The notes below the pieces were generated by a model, which saw nothing but the letters and a program-made list of their open reading frames with translations, made no database searches and was not told the DNA's origin. From contig JAMYWO010000010.1 of assembly GCA_024220525.1 (NCBI GenBank), positions 214,551 to 278,550 of the forward strand: a stretch of DNA of 64,000 nt, written 5' to 3'. Made by a program: the position numbers and the translations under genes. The DNA comes from Cochliopodium minus. Its lineage: Eukaryota; Discosea; Himatismenida; Cochliopodiidae. Position 1 is the first letter of the stretch. Each line of letters opens with the position of its first letter. Of the stretch, positions 20,262-32,168 are shown piece after piece.

Positions 20262-21725
20262 ATGAGCAAAGATAAAAACGCAGGCAAAGAACATATTTCC
20301 ATCGTCATTGCAGGGCATGTCGATTCTGGAAAATCCACCACCACTGGTAGACTTATCTACGATCTTGGTGGAATCCCAGAAAGGTAAAAAAAAAATTATA
20401 TAATTTTTAACCCATATTTTATTTATATATTCCCTGTACAAAATTAAAAAATATTAATGTATTTTTAAAACAGAGAAATGGTTAAATTGAGAGAAGAAGC
20501 TAAACTCCACGGTAAGGAATCCTTCGAATTTGCTTTCTTTATGGATAGACAAGAAGAAGAAAGAAGAAGAGGTATCACCATTGTCTGCACAGTTAAACAA
20601 TTCTACACCGAAACCAAATTTTTCACCATCATTGATGCTCCTGGACACAAGGATTTCATTAAAAATATGATTTCTGGAGCTTCCCAAGCTGATGTAGGAC
20701 TCTTGTTGGTCCCAGCTGATGGTGGTTTCGAAACTGCTATCTCCAAGGATAACGGACAATCCAGACAACACGCTTTGATCCTCAATCTTTTGGGAGTTAA
20801 ACAATTGATTATTGGTATCAACAAGATGGACTCTGCAAAATGGTCCCAAGAAAAATTCGAAGAAGCAAGAAATGAAGTTAAATCTATTCTTGCTAGAGTC
20901 GGATGGCCAAAGAAATTTGTTGAGACCTCTGTCCCAGTTATCCCATATTCTGGATATCACGGAGAGAACTTGACCAAGACTACTGATAAGATGCCATGGT
21001 GGAAGGGATGTGAAGTCACCACCAGAGGAGGAAAGGCAGTCACCTGTGTCACCATTGGAGATACTTTGGAAAAATATGTTGAAATCCCAAAGAGACCAAC
21101 TGATAAGCCAGTCCGTGTTCCATTGAACGGTTGCTTTAACATTAAGGGAACTGGAGATATTTTGACTGGAAGATGCGAACAAGGAACCTTCAAACCTGGT
21201 ATTGAAGTTGTTTTCATCCCAACCCACACTGACTCCAACCCATGTTCTGGAAAGGTCTTCTCCATTGAAATGCATCACAAAAAGGTCGACTCTGCAGGAC
21301 CTGGAGACAACGTAGGAATGAACATTAAAGGTTTGGACAAGAACAACATGCCTAGAGTAGGAGATATCATGATCTTGAAATCTGATACCTCAATCAAAGC
21401 AGTAAAGAGATTCACTGCTCAAGTTCAAGTTTTGCAACATCCTGGTGAACTCAAAATCGGATATACCCCAATTGGTTGCGTCAGAACTGCAAAGGCTGCT
21501 CTCAGACTTTCCAAGATCAACTGGAAATCCGGAAAGGAAACTGGTAACCAAAAGCTTGAAAATCCACCTTTCTTGAAGGCAAACGAATCTGCTGAAGTTG
21601 TCTTCGAACCTCAACAACCTTTCGTTGTTGAAACCTTTCAAAACTGTGATCCTCTTTCCAGACTTTTGGTTTTGGAAGGAAACGGAGCAGTCATGTTGGG
21701 AAAAGTTACCAACGTAGAATACTGA
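20262..21725 (+). CDS. EFL: elongation factor-like GTPase (EFL)
   Basis: Two exons (20262-20383, 20474-21725) give 457 residues. The GTPase motifs are complete: G1 GHVDSGKS, G3 DAPGHKDF, G4 NKMD. Features that separate EFL from canonical EF-1alpha are visible: [64 protein letters not shown], and MPWWKG followed by [13 protein letters not shown] replaces EF-1alpha in scattered eukaryotic lineages and delivers aminoacyl-tRNA to the ribosome. Codon use is clearly richer in C- and G-ending codons than in neighbours, typical of very high expression. The short N terminus MSKDKNAG before KEHISIV fits the family. Canonical EF-1alpha was considered and rejected on these motifs. Confidence 0.85.
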
Positions 21726-21872
21726 ACATCTTCCGATTAAAAAAAAAAAAATAAAGTTATTTAACAAAAAAATTTGCAACAAACTTTAATTTGGATAATT
21801 TCTTGAAAATCAATATCATATAATTGAGTTCAAGTAAAATAAAAAATATAAATAAAAAAAATTGATAATAAA

Positions 21873-22290
21873 ATGGTGAGTACTTTGAAAAAATATCTAA
21901 TTGATTCCAAAATTTAATGATTTCAATAGGCTCATTATGTCAGAATAAAGAGAAAAAATCAAACAATATTTCAAAATTTTGATACAAAAGATACTTTGGC
22001 TGATTTAAGAAATAAGGTTGCAAAGCTTCAAAATATTTCAGCAGATACAATCAAATTTGTAAATCTCCAAAATGAAGCATATGAAGATGGAAAAACTCTT
22101 GAAGATCAAAAGATTGCAGATGAATCTATAATCTACTTGGTATTTAAAGATGGTAATCATCAACTCATTCAACCAATATCTCTTTCAATAAAATTTTGTT
22201 GGAAAATATATTAATATATTTGAAACATAAATAGGTGAAGAATGGGAAAAAGTTGATATCCAAAAGATAGATATAAAGCATGATAACTGA
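21873..22290 (+). CDS. ELOB: Elongin B
   Basis: Exons 21873-21875 (the ATG alone), 21930-22152 and 22235-22290 give 93 residues. The fold is ubiquitin-like: AHYVRIKRKNQTIF, TLADLRNKVAKL, YEDGKTLEDQKI, SIIYLVFKDGEEWEKVDI. This parallels human Elongin B (IRRHKTTIF, LLDDGKTL, VGLAF plus acidic tail) and lacks the C-terminal Gly-Gly of conjugated ubiquitin relatives. Elongin B pairs with Elongin C in Cullin-2/5 E3 ligases that read SOCS/VHL boxes, and in Pol II elongation. An intron directly after the start codon leaves a 3-nt coding first exon. EFL ends 147 bp upstream. Confidence 0.7.
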
Positions 22291-22623
22291 AAAAAAAAAG
22301 ATTGAAGTGAAGAAATCTTTGTAATAAAGAAGCCAATAAAATTTATTTCAGAAAAATTATATAATCAAATTCTTTTTTGGTATATTTTCATTATTTTTGA
22401 TAAAAAGAAAAATTTGTTGGGAGATAATTGCAAATGCTTTTATTGTGAGAAGTATCAAGATATGAAAGAAATATTTACGAAATCAAAAATTCATAAGATA
22501 TATAAAAAAAATATTCCCTATTTCAAAAGATGATCAGATGATTTGTTTTTATAAAGATTAATTTTATTTTCTCCTTTATTTATTATTTGTCCATTAAATT
22601 ATTTTTGTGATAAATTTTTTTGT
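22291..22623. other. convergent spacer, no clear gene
   Basis: 333 bp between the 3' ends of Elongin B and ACP. A short open stretch near 22410-22530 (with CKCFYCEKYQD) has no start or partner exon and is not annotated as a gene. Confidence 0.45.
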
Positions 22624-23007
22624 TTATCTTGCATGAGGATTGGTCAAGATATATTGAACAGCATCAGGAACAGACAAAATTTTTTCAGCTTCTTGTTCAG
22701 GGATCTCAATACCGAATTCATCTTCGATAGCAAGTCCTATCTCTACAGAATCAAGAGAATCAAGTCCAAGATCGTTAATGAAATGAGATTTATTTGTAAC
22801 AGAATTAGGATCTACTTTTTCAAATTGTTTAATTACTGTCAAGATTCTAGATGAGATATCTTCTTCATTCAATGTTGCTGCAGATCCTCCATAAAATCTG
22901 ATTGGCATCTTTGTGTTGAATTTGATAGGATAGAATTTGGTTGGAAGAATTAATTTCTTGTTAGAGTATTTCAAAGAGAACAATTTCTTATTTGAGAAGA
23001 GTTTCAT
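22624..23007 (-). CDS. mitochondrial acyl carrier protein
   Basis: Intronless, 127 residues. The first 45 residues are basic with many Lys, Ser, Tyr and Phe and almost no acids, a plausible mitochondrial presequence. The carrier domain has INDLGLDSLDSVEIGLAIED, where the serine of DSLD is the 4'-phosphopantetheine site, then FGIEIPEQEAEKI and DAVQYI. Mitochondrial ACP carries acyl chains for type II fatty acid and lipoate synthesis and is part of complex I and iron-sulphur assembly. The length and motif are normal for the family. It indicates a metabolically active mitochondrion-type organelle. Confidence 0.92.
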   Translation of the reverse strand: MKLFSNKKLFSLKYSNKKLILPTKFYPIKFNTKMPIRFYGGSAATLNEEDISSRILTVIKQFEKVDPNSVTNKSHFINDLGLDSLDSVEIGLAIEDEFGIEIPEQEAEKILSVPDAVQYILTNPHAR

Positions 23008-23388
23008 TTTTGCTGTTTCAAAATATATATACCTTAATTTTTTTTTTTATAAATTATTATTTTTTTTTTTTGCAAAATACTCTTGTCATCCATCTTGATT
23101 TGAATTGATTTAAAAAAGATCATTTTATAGAACAAAATATTAGAATTCCCTTCAATCTCTCTTTCAAATTTAAAAAAAATTAAAAAAAAAAAATAACGTA
23201 AAAAACTTTACTAATTCATTACAAGTTAGACCTATCACAAAAACACATCCAAAGAGGATAATAAATTTGTAATATATACATTTACACTTCTATAATAAGT
23301 AAAATACAAAAAATAATAATTAATCTTTTTCAATGAAAAATGCATCACAAAAAGGATATATAAACATTAATATTTGAACATAATAAAA
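23008..23388. other. divergent promoter region between ACP and C2-DIL gene
   Basis: 381 bp of AT-rich DNA between two start codons on opposite strands. No exon or motif was recognised. Confidence 0.55.
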
Positions 23389-26150
23389 ATGACCGAGAGT
23401 TCCTACAAATTTTTGATAACTGCACAATTCCATAAATTGCTTAATCTTCCACAAAAAATCAATGGATATGTTGTTTATATCGATTGGATTAGAGGTGGGA
23501 AAAAGGGAGTGACAACCATTAGTGCAGTGAAGAATAATCAGGTCATCTTCGAGAACATTGAGGTGGTATTGCCTTCCACCATTTTTTACGATGTGAAATC
23601 AAAGAAATTCTATAAGAAAATCCTCGAAATAAGAGTTATGTATGTAAGTTTGTTTCAAAATTTCAGATATTATTTATTTTAATAGTAAATAAACTTTTAA
23701 GAGATATTTATTTATTATATTGAATAATTCAAATTCTAATTTCAAATCTATGTTTAATTTGGAATTTCTTTTAAACTTTATTTTGTTTTAGCAAACGGAT
23801 GTCGAACACAAAGAAAAGAAACAAGGACAGATGCTAGGAAGTTTTTCTATCCCACTCCACGAGAAAGCAGTAGCCAATTTGGAGGCAGAAAACGTCTATC
23901 CAATCACTGAGATAGTCAAAAAATCTAAAGAAGATCCAATTAAAGTAAAAAAAAAAAATTAATTTTATTACATTATTTATTTTTGGCAATTTTTTATTGT
24001 AATTTTTAGATTCAGATGACATTAAAAATTTCTCCCATTAAAGACATAACGTATTAAAAAATTTTTTTTTTTTTTTTGCAAATTAATTCATCAAAAGTTT
24101 TTTCTTTTCATTATTTTTTATTATACATTGTTTTTCTGTTTAATCATATTTATTTTTGAAAGAACAAAAGACTTTCGTCTTGCCCAAAACAATGGAGGAA
24201 AGGAACTCATACAAAAGATGAAAAAGTCAAAATTGGAAAACAAAACAATGCTCATCCTTCCTCAAACTTTCGGAGACATATTCGAGAAAGATAGCGAGTC
24301 TTCTAAGAAGGTGGATACAGAAGATGTTGTGGAGGATGATTGGGATGGTGTCATCTCTCAGAACAATAACACCAAAAAAGTAAAATTTCAATTTTTCTTT
24401 AAAAATATATTATATCAAATTTAAATAAATCATCTTTTAGTTTTAATATGCAAATGCAATATTTGATAACTTTTAAATTTTTTTGTTAAAAAAAACCTAA
24501 AGAAAGAAGAATGGAAAATTCAAAGAAAAAAAGTGAAAAATTCACTCAAAAAGTCAGAAGTGAATAAAATGTTGAACGGAATCACTTTGAACAAATCGAA
24601 AGAAGAAGGAGAAAGCGACCCCACTTCAAAAGGGAGCTCCCCTAATGACAAAAACGGGAAAATAGACGTTAACAAACCTTCTCCCATCACCCCTCGAATG
24701 ATGGAACAGCTTTCTCCTGTCACCCCTCGTTCCAAGGAGAGAAAAAAAAGTGTCACTAATATTAATTTGACTCCCAGCAAAGTCCTCGAAGATCCTTCTC
24801 TTTCTTACCTTCAAAAAAAAGTAAAATATTTTCATAAAGTTCATTTGATCTTTTTTATTTGATCTTTTTTTTTGTTTTTAATAGGCAAGGAGAGTCTCGG
24901 AAAGCAGGGAAATGACAGAGAACGACCAAAACTGGATTTTACATCACTTTCTTTCATACATCAACCCTTCTTTCTCCAATGAAATTCCTGTTTCAGGATA
25001 TATTCTTTTCAAGTCCCTTTTGTATTGGAGGGCCTTCAACGATGAAAAGAATCCTTTCATCCTTTCCTTTTTTGAGTATTTCGAGAAAATCGTTGAGGTA
25101 ACTTTATAAAAATTTTAAAATATCAATTTTTAAATTTGGTTCACTTTAATTTAGAACACTAAAATGAGCCAAGAACAAATTTATTATTGGATCTCGAGTT
25201 GTGGGTATTTGACAGCGGCAATTAAAAAAGAATCAGAAGAAAATGAAAACTTTTCTTCGAAAAAAACGATGGGAGTTGTACAAACATCCGTTGCCAATTT
25301 GAAAAAGTATGCTTCCAAACTTTTTTTCCACTCCATCAATTTGTGTAAAGACAATTTGAAGCATCTTTTGTTAAATTGTATTTTGATAAGTTCTGATCTT
25401 ACGTAAAAAAAAAAAAATTCAAAATTAAAATAAATTAATTTTTTTCCAGATTGAAAAGATCTCCAGAATTTTCTCCTGATAAAATCAATGAAGAATTTGA
25501 GAAAGAGTTAAAGATATTGAACCAATTAAACATGCCCAAAAATTTCATTAACCAATACTTTAAACAAATCTCCAGTTTTTGCAACGCTTTTTTGTTCAAC
25601 AATCTTTTAGCGTCTCCAGAGTATTGCACCTTTGGGAAAGGGATGACTATGAAGAAAGATATGAGTGTTGTAATGAAATGGTTTTCTTCTCAAAACTTGC
25701 TATCTGCCAAGTAAAAAAACCAAAATTTTTCATTTTTTTTTTTTTTAAATTTTTTTTTTTAGAACTCAATTACAACCATTTTTAGAATTGTGTGATATTT
25801 TATGCATAAATAAAGAGGTTTTGATTGATATAAACTCTCGTAAAAACATTTGTCCATCTCTAAGTAATGATCAATTGTCTCAACTTCTCTATAATTATTG
25901 TCCTGACGATTTTTCATCTCAACCCATTCACCCTGCCATTTTTGAAGCTATTTCAGGTAGTAAACAGCCTCCCTTTGACTTTCAATTAAATACACATTAT
26001 AAGATCAAGTTTTCATTGAGTGTCAGTCATTATTCTACTTTGTTGGACAAGACTATTGAAATCCCAACGATCGTAAAAAAGAGGGAGACTCTTTACTTTC
26101 TATCTCCTGACTTTAATGATGAAGAAAGAAGTGATTCTGATGAGTGGTAG
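23389..26150 (+). CDS. EEIG1/EHBP1-type C2 and dilute (DIL) domain protein
   Basis: About nine exons. Translation starts MTESSYKFL at 23389. The N-terminal 170 residues match the NT-C2 domain of EEIG1/EHBP1 proteins (GYVVYIDWIRGGKKGVTTIS, LEIRVM, MLGSFSIPLHEKAVANLEAE). A charged, Ser/Pro-rich linker carries repeated TPR phosphosite-like motifs (SPITPRMM, SPVTPRSK). The C-terminal half resembles a dilute domain: FFHSINLCKDNLKHLLL, FCNAFLFNNLLASPEYCTFG, MKWFSSQNLL, ICPSLSNDQLSQLLYNY. DIL domains bind cargo or vesicle partners in class V myosins, but here no motor is present, so the protein is probably a membrane-trafficking or polarity scaffold. The first intron near 23644-23792 and the small exon at about 24010-24051 were placed by frame. 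Confidence 0.75.
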
Positions 26151-26287
26151 AGTTTTGTATCTATATAATAATTTGCTTTGTGTTTCAAAATTAAAATATA
26201 TTCCCTAAAAGATAATTATATTTTGTAAAAAAATGATATTTTTGAAATTTTTTAATAACATAAAATTAAAAAGATAGATAAATTTGT

Positions 26288-29200
26288 TTAGTAGGGATTT
26301 GGATTATAACTTCCACCCATTGGAGGTAAATTTCCCAAAGGCAAACCACCGAGACTTCCAGGAGGTTGTAAGCCGAAACCACCAGGAGGTTGCAAACCAA
26401 TATTAGGAGGATAATGACCAAGGCTCCCAGGAGGTTGTAAACCAATATTAGGATTAAATTGATTATTACTGAGAGGATATTGATTGTTAAGACTGACAGG
26501 ATATTGGTTTAGGCCACCAGGAGGTTGTAAGCCCAAGTGACTTGGAGGATATCCACCGAGACTTCCACCTTGAACGTTTACACCTTCAAAGGTGGGTTCT
26601 CCCTTGAATCCAGAAGGAGTGTTTTGTTCTTTTTTATTTCTTTCTTCAATTGATTTTTCGATGCTGTCAATCTTGTGAGTGTATTCACGAATGATTTGAA
26701 CGAGATAAGGCATGACAAAATCGAGGATGTTATTTCTCCATGCCAATTCCAAAGCAACATCAGGGCGAACAATATCATAACAAGTCAACAAAGTGGAAGC
26801 AAAACCTTCTTGATTATCATTCTCTACAAAAAAGGTCAACAAAGATTCTGCCAATTCAGGGTTTTGAGACTCTGCAGCAGTGTCGATAGCATCCTTCCAC
26901 AATTTATCAGCTTTGGATAATTCTATACTTTGTTCAAACTTTTGATTCTTTCTGTAAAGGTAAGCTGCAATTCTTCTGAATTCGATTTGATCATTCTTTT
27001 CACAAGATTGAGAAAGGGACATTGGATCAAAGTTGTTATGAGTATCAATGGAGGAACGAAGTTTTTCATAATCATGAGATTCTACATAAAGTTCGTTAAG
27101 TGCTTCATTGATTGCTTGGACATTGGTATCTTGAACAGATTCCAAATAAGTTTGCACGAGAGGGAGTTGTTTTTGTTGTCTTACTAATTGGACAAGTCTG
27201 GTTTGATCAATACGAGGAGTCAAACTGGACAAAAGATCTACCAATCTTTTTGGGTGGAAATCAATATAGTGTTGAACAGCCTTGTAGCAAAGTTCTCCAG
27301 TGGATACTTTGGAGATGGTATCCTTGAATTGTACATGTTCCCAGCAATCAACATCGTGAAACATCATGGTCTTGATTGCACTATCAGGATCGTTGTTGTT
27401 GATGTACAGAAAGGTAGCTTCAGCCCATTGCAAGTTGTTTTCGCATTCACGGATCACCTTGTTCTTGTTGAGTTTAGAGTGAAACAATTTGAGATGTTCC
27501 ATCAACTTTTCTGGTTTAAATTTACTGTAGAGGCAAGCCAATTCACTGAACATGTTGTTGTGTGCTCTTTCTCCTCCAATACCTTGTTCCAAAAGTTTGA
27601 TCAATTCATCCCAATGACCAGAGTTGGTGTAGTGGCGAGATACCTCATCCAAATGATCAGGATGGATAACAATGTTCAAAGCAGCTAATTGAGCAAATCT
27701 AAATTCTTCAGCATCAACACAAGCAAAGCAAACCTCCTTCCATGTCTTCAAAGAGTTTGCTTTTCTAGCAGAGTCAACTGCTTGCGAGAATTTCTTGAGC
27801 TTCAAAAGAGCAGAGGAGAGACGAGAGTAGTTACTGATGTTGTTGTAGAGGATTCTTGCAGCTTCATAGAGTCCCTCTGCATAACATCTGTCTCCTACGT
27901 TTTGGATATTGGCACTGTTAGGACCACTGATGAATTCTTCCAAATCAGAAAGGGAATCCAATTTAGCATAAGCATAGACCAATTCAGATTCGATGGTTGG
28001 ATTCTTTACTTTCTTTCTGCACATCAACAAGTATTTAACCAATTGTTTAAAGAGTTTTTCTTTGTTGGATGCACTGATTACATCAATGTGATATTCAGGA
28101 TCTTCTGCTTTGATATAGGATTCAATTGCCAATTCAACAAGTCCGTTGTCCAATTGAGCTCTTGCCAATTTGCTGTACACCTCTGGCTTATCAATCTTCT
28201 TTGCAAATTCGGAAGCTCTATCAATAGATTGGAGATTTGCGATCAAGACATCGATTGCTTCAACATTGAGATTAAATTTGCTGTAGATGGTAAATGCCTC
28301 TTCGAACAATTCATTTTGGATTGCAATCTTTGCGATATCAGGTGCTTCATAGTTATTCAATCTGACAATGTAATCTTTAACTCTGCTCTTATCTGCTTTG
28401 ATAGCAGTGAGGATGAGCAAGTTTTGGAGATTCTTGTTGGTGCTGAATTCAGTGGTGCTTTCGAGGACAATTTTCTCCAGCAATTCAATCAATTCATTTG
28501 GAAGTTCTGCAGTCATGAAGGCTTGTACAGTGGATGAAACTTCGATAGGGTTCTTAGATTCAGGAAGAGCAGTTTGTACAACTTGATCGATGACATTTCT
28601 CTTGTACTTGTTGCTATCAGAAAGAACAGAAGCCCACAACTTTGCATCTTGTCTTTCTACCAAGTAACGAGCTTGATCTTTGAACATTCCTTGGTTGTTG
28701 GTCAATTCGATCAATTCAGCATCGCACAAACCTCTTCTGTATGCAACATAAGCAAGGTATGGATCTCTATCTTCGCAATACTTTCCTACATTTCTGCTAT
28801 CATAGAATTGATTCTCTTCGAGGAATTTCTTTGCATCATTATTGGTATCCACATAGATTTTGACCAAAGCATTGTGGATTTCAACATCTTGGGATCCTTC
28901 ATTCTTTCTTCCTTCCAACCAGGATTGAATGATTCTCAATCTATTTCTCTTTTCTGCTTCTGCTACCAACTCTTGAGCTGGGCATTTGTTTCCAACAGTT
29001 TGCAACAAATTTTTGAGGTAATCTTCATTGCAATCATTATCCAAAAGAGCACCAACAACCAATGGGGTGTTTGCAGGATTGATTTGTTGTACATATGCTT
29101 CAATATATTTGGAATAGTTGTTTCTGTAGAGAAAGGATGTGAGCATTGGAACATATCCAAAACGATCACAAACAATGATGAGAGGGATTTGATCTTGCAA

Positions 29201-31821
29201 TTTGGCCTCCATCAAGAAATCTCTGATACTTTCAGAATCGTAGTAATCAGATTCCTTACATACTCTTTCTACTTCAGATACTTGGTTCATTTTTGCAGCG
29301 GCTTGGATATATTTGTTGTGTACGTCTCCATCAGTAGAAAAATTGACAATTCTGTTGAGATATCTGAATAGCCCTTCGTTGGATTGTGCTGTTTCGAACA
29401 TTTCAATCAAAAACTTTGGTTCGAAAGCATCGCTGTATTGAGCACTGACTTCAACAACGATGTTTAAGTTTTGGCGAATGTTGACTCTCAACAATTCACG
29501 CAAGATTTCAAGACCTTGATCCTTATCAAAAGAACTGAATTCTTTCAAAACTAATTCTGCAGGGATCAAGTGAGTATTCATGATCACTCTTTTTTTATCT
29601 TTGAAATCACTGTAGTTTTCAAGGGATCTGTGATAAAGACCTACAGATTCGCAAAGTTTACCAATACGATTCTTGTCATAAAAGGAGAAAACTTTGTTTC
29701 CAAGGAGAGCATCTGCAACTTGAGGATGACCGTGCATCAAGTTGATTTCCAAGAGTTTAGTTTGCAATGGACCATCATTCTCCTTGTTATCCTTAACTAC
29801 ATCATAAAGGATTGATGTTGCTTGTTGGATCATTCCTCTTTGGACGAATTGATCAACAACAGTGTTGGAATTGATCAAAGATCCTCCTCCTTCACCTCCC
29901 TTAACCAAGAGTTGAGCAAATCCCAAGGCAGTTTGTTCATTCCCTCTTGATAATACGAGTTGGAACAATTGATTCCAATCTGGTTGATATCCAACTTGTT
30001 TGGTATATGCGATAATTTTGTCGAATTGACCCAATTCTGCGAACAAGGTGACAACTTTTGCTTTTGCTTCTGCCAAATAGTAAATTTGCAAGGATAATTT
30101 GAGATCATATTGTCTTGCGATATCTCCCAATTCTTCACTGCAACTAATCTTATCATTATTCAACCATTCTTCAATCAATTGGTTTCTTTGTTGAGCAAAT
30201 ACAGGTTTACACAATTCCAAAGATTCAATTTTGTTCAATTTGGAAGTCTCCAACAAGACACTAAAATATTGCAACAATGGAGCAGGTTGTCCTTGAATAG
30301 GAGGAGCAGACTGAAATTTCTTGATGGTATTGTTAGATCTCAAAACTTGATTTGGTGATTTGGATGCAACTTGGGCAGCTTGTTTGTATAATCCTTGATT
30401 GAACAATTGATCGAATTGTTTTTGGAACAAATCATCAGCTCCAGGAAGATTGTTTCGAGATGCTTTACTGATAGCCAAAGAATAGTTCCCAGTTGAAGTG
30501 ATGAAAGGAACGATTTTGTCCTTATCAACAGATACTGAAAGAACTTGTCCCTTTTTATTGATTCCAAGGATACCACTTGTTGATACATGAGGAGCAGTAA
30601 CGAAAATTGTTTCAGAACTAATTCTGTTGGAATAAATGGAACTTCCAGTTTCAATATCAAATAAATAAACGAATCCAAATTTGGTGATCATATAAATAAC
30701 ATCATATTTCTGACTTACTTGCATAGCAATTGGAAAATCTGCAGCTGCTTCAAGAGGGAAATTAACATCAACGGCGATTCTTCCTTGTCCTGCCCCGAAT
30801 TTAGGAGCATTGGTATCTCCTTGCTCTACTTCAATCACAAACAACTAAAAAATAAGAGATTTAAAATATAGATCAAAAATAATATATTAAAAATTTATAA
30901 CATTGTTAAATTTGAATTTATATAATATCTCAAAATTTATTCAGTTGTAAAAGTAAAAATATTAATGATAAACAAACCTTGACACCTGTTTGTGTTTTAT
31001 TTGCTAAGCAAAATAATGTGGAAGGTTTTGAGGATCCTTCAACAAGAAATGGAACAAATACACAAGCATGACCTTCTAATGGTTGGGTAACATTTTTCTC
31101 AACTGAATAAAGTTGCATTTGTCCTGCTATTTGATTATTTCTTGCAGCATAACCACTCAATAAAAGCCATTTTTGTGCTTCATCAGTTCTATAATTAACA
31201 ATATCGCATCCTGATAAGGAAGCATGTCTATCAAACATTTTTTGTGGTTGTACATTTGGTTCCATTGACCAATGATATACTTGTGTTGGTGTAACCAAAG
31301 CGAGTGCAGTTTCAGATATCCATCTCCAAAATACAATTTCTTCAGTTGCAGTATAATCTTTTACACGTGATTTTCCATTGATATCGAAAATTTGTAATAA
31401 ATTTTGTGCTATATTAAAAATAAGAGTTTATTTAACAATTTAATATTGATATATAAATTTCTTTGTTATTTTCCAAAGTTTTTAATGTTTATTTCAAACC
31501 TTTTAATGCCAACAATTGTTTAGAAGGATGCATCAATGCAGAATCTGCACTTACTGGAAATCTTAATTGTTGTTGAGGGTTCAATATGTCAATGATGATA
31601 ATATCTTGTGAGCCTCTTTGTTGATTCATCTCACGTACAGCAATATATTTATCAGATTCCATGGTTACTTTTGAGAATCCAATAGAATTAGGATCTATAC
31701 CAAGAGATGGGAGCTATATATTTAATTAAATGCATAAAAATAAATGTTATATTTAAAAATTAATTCTTAAAATTTCAACCTGAAATAGCTCATGAAATAC
31801 AATTGGGAGATTGTTTTGCAT
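26288..31821 (-). CDS. CLTC: clathrin heavy chain
   Basis: Four exons (31821-31780, 31713-31500, 31408-30978, 30844-26288) give 1747 residues. The N-terminal propeller is recognisable (VTMESDKYIAVRE, FPVSADSALMHPSKQLLALK, VFWRWISETALALVTPT), followed by the long leg of CHCR repeats and the trimerisation region (LIKLLEQGIGGERAHNNM, CWEHVQFKDTISKVS, LAWRNNILDFVMPYLVQIIR). It forms the triskelion of coated vesicles at plasma membrane and Golgi. The last exon, 4.56 kb without an intron, contrasts with the intron-rich neighbours. Beyond the usual end is an extra tail of about 95 residues with repeated GLQPPG units rich in Pro, Gly and Asn. Codon use is relatively GC-rich, consistent with high expression. 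Confidence 0.97.
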
Positions 31822-32168
31822 TTTTCAAGATGGTATATATTTTAATTTTTTTTTTTATATTTTTTATATTTTGATTGAGTGATAAAAAATTTTTTTCACA
31901 ATATTGCTTTAAAAATTTGGTTATTTCTTTGAAAGTAAATAGTTTATCATTCATTGAATGAGGCTAGATACAAAAAATTTCAATTTTCTTTTGAATCAAA
32001 ATTTTATAAAAAAGAAAATTAATTGTCCAAGAAAAATTGAAATTATACTGGCATAAAATTGAATAGGAAAGGGAAGGAATAGAAAATATTTATTTCTTAC
32101 AAAAACATCTTTGATTTTTTTTTTTAAAAAAGTGAAATAAAAATATAAAAAAAAAGATCTGAAAACAA
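31822..32168. other. divergent promoter region, clathrin / RGS-kinase
   Basis: 347 bp of AT-rich DNA between two start codons on opposite strands. No motif was recognised apart from A and T runs. Confidence 0.55.

Noticed and set aside
20454-21278. 274-codon minus-strand frame
   Set aside because: It lies antisense to EFL and reflects the biased codon use of that gene.
20262-21725. Canonical EF-1alpha
   Set aside because: The diagnostic positions (GGIPEREM, MDRQ.EER, MPWWKG) follow EFL instead.
21873-22290. Ubiquitin or NEDD8
   Set aside because: There is no terminal Gly-Gly, and the DGKTL and C-terminal acidic pattern fit Elongin B.
27188-29371. Long plus-strand frames of 166, 282 and 265 codons
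   Set aside because: They are shadows opposite the clathrin heavy chain coding exon, with no domain of their own.
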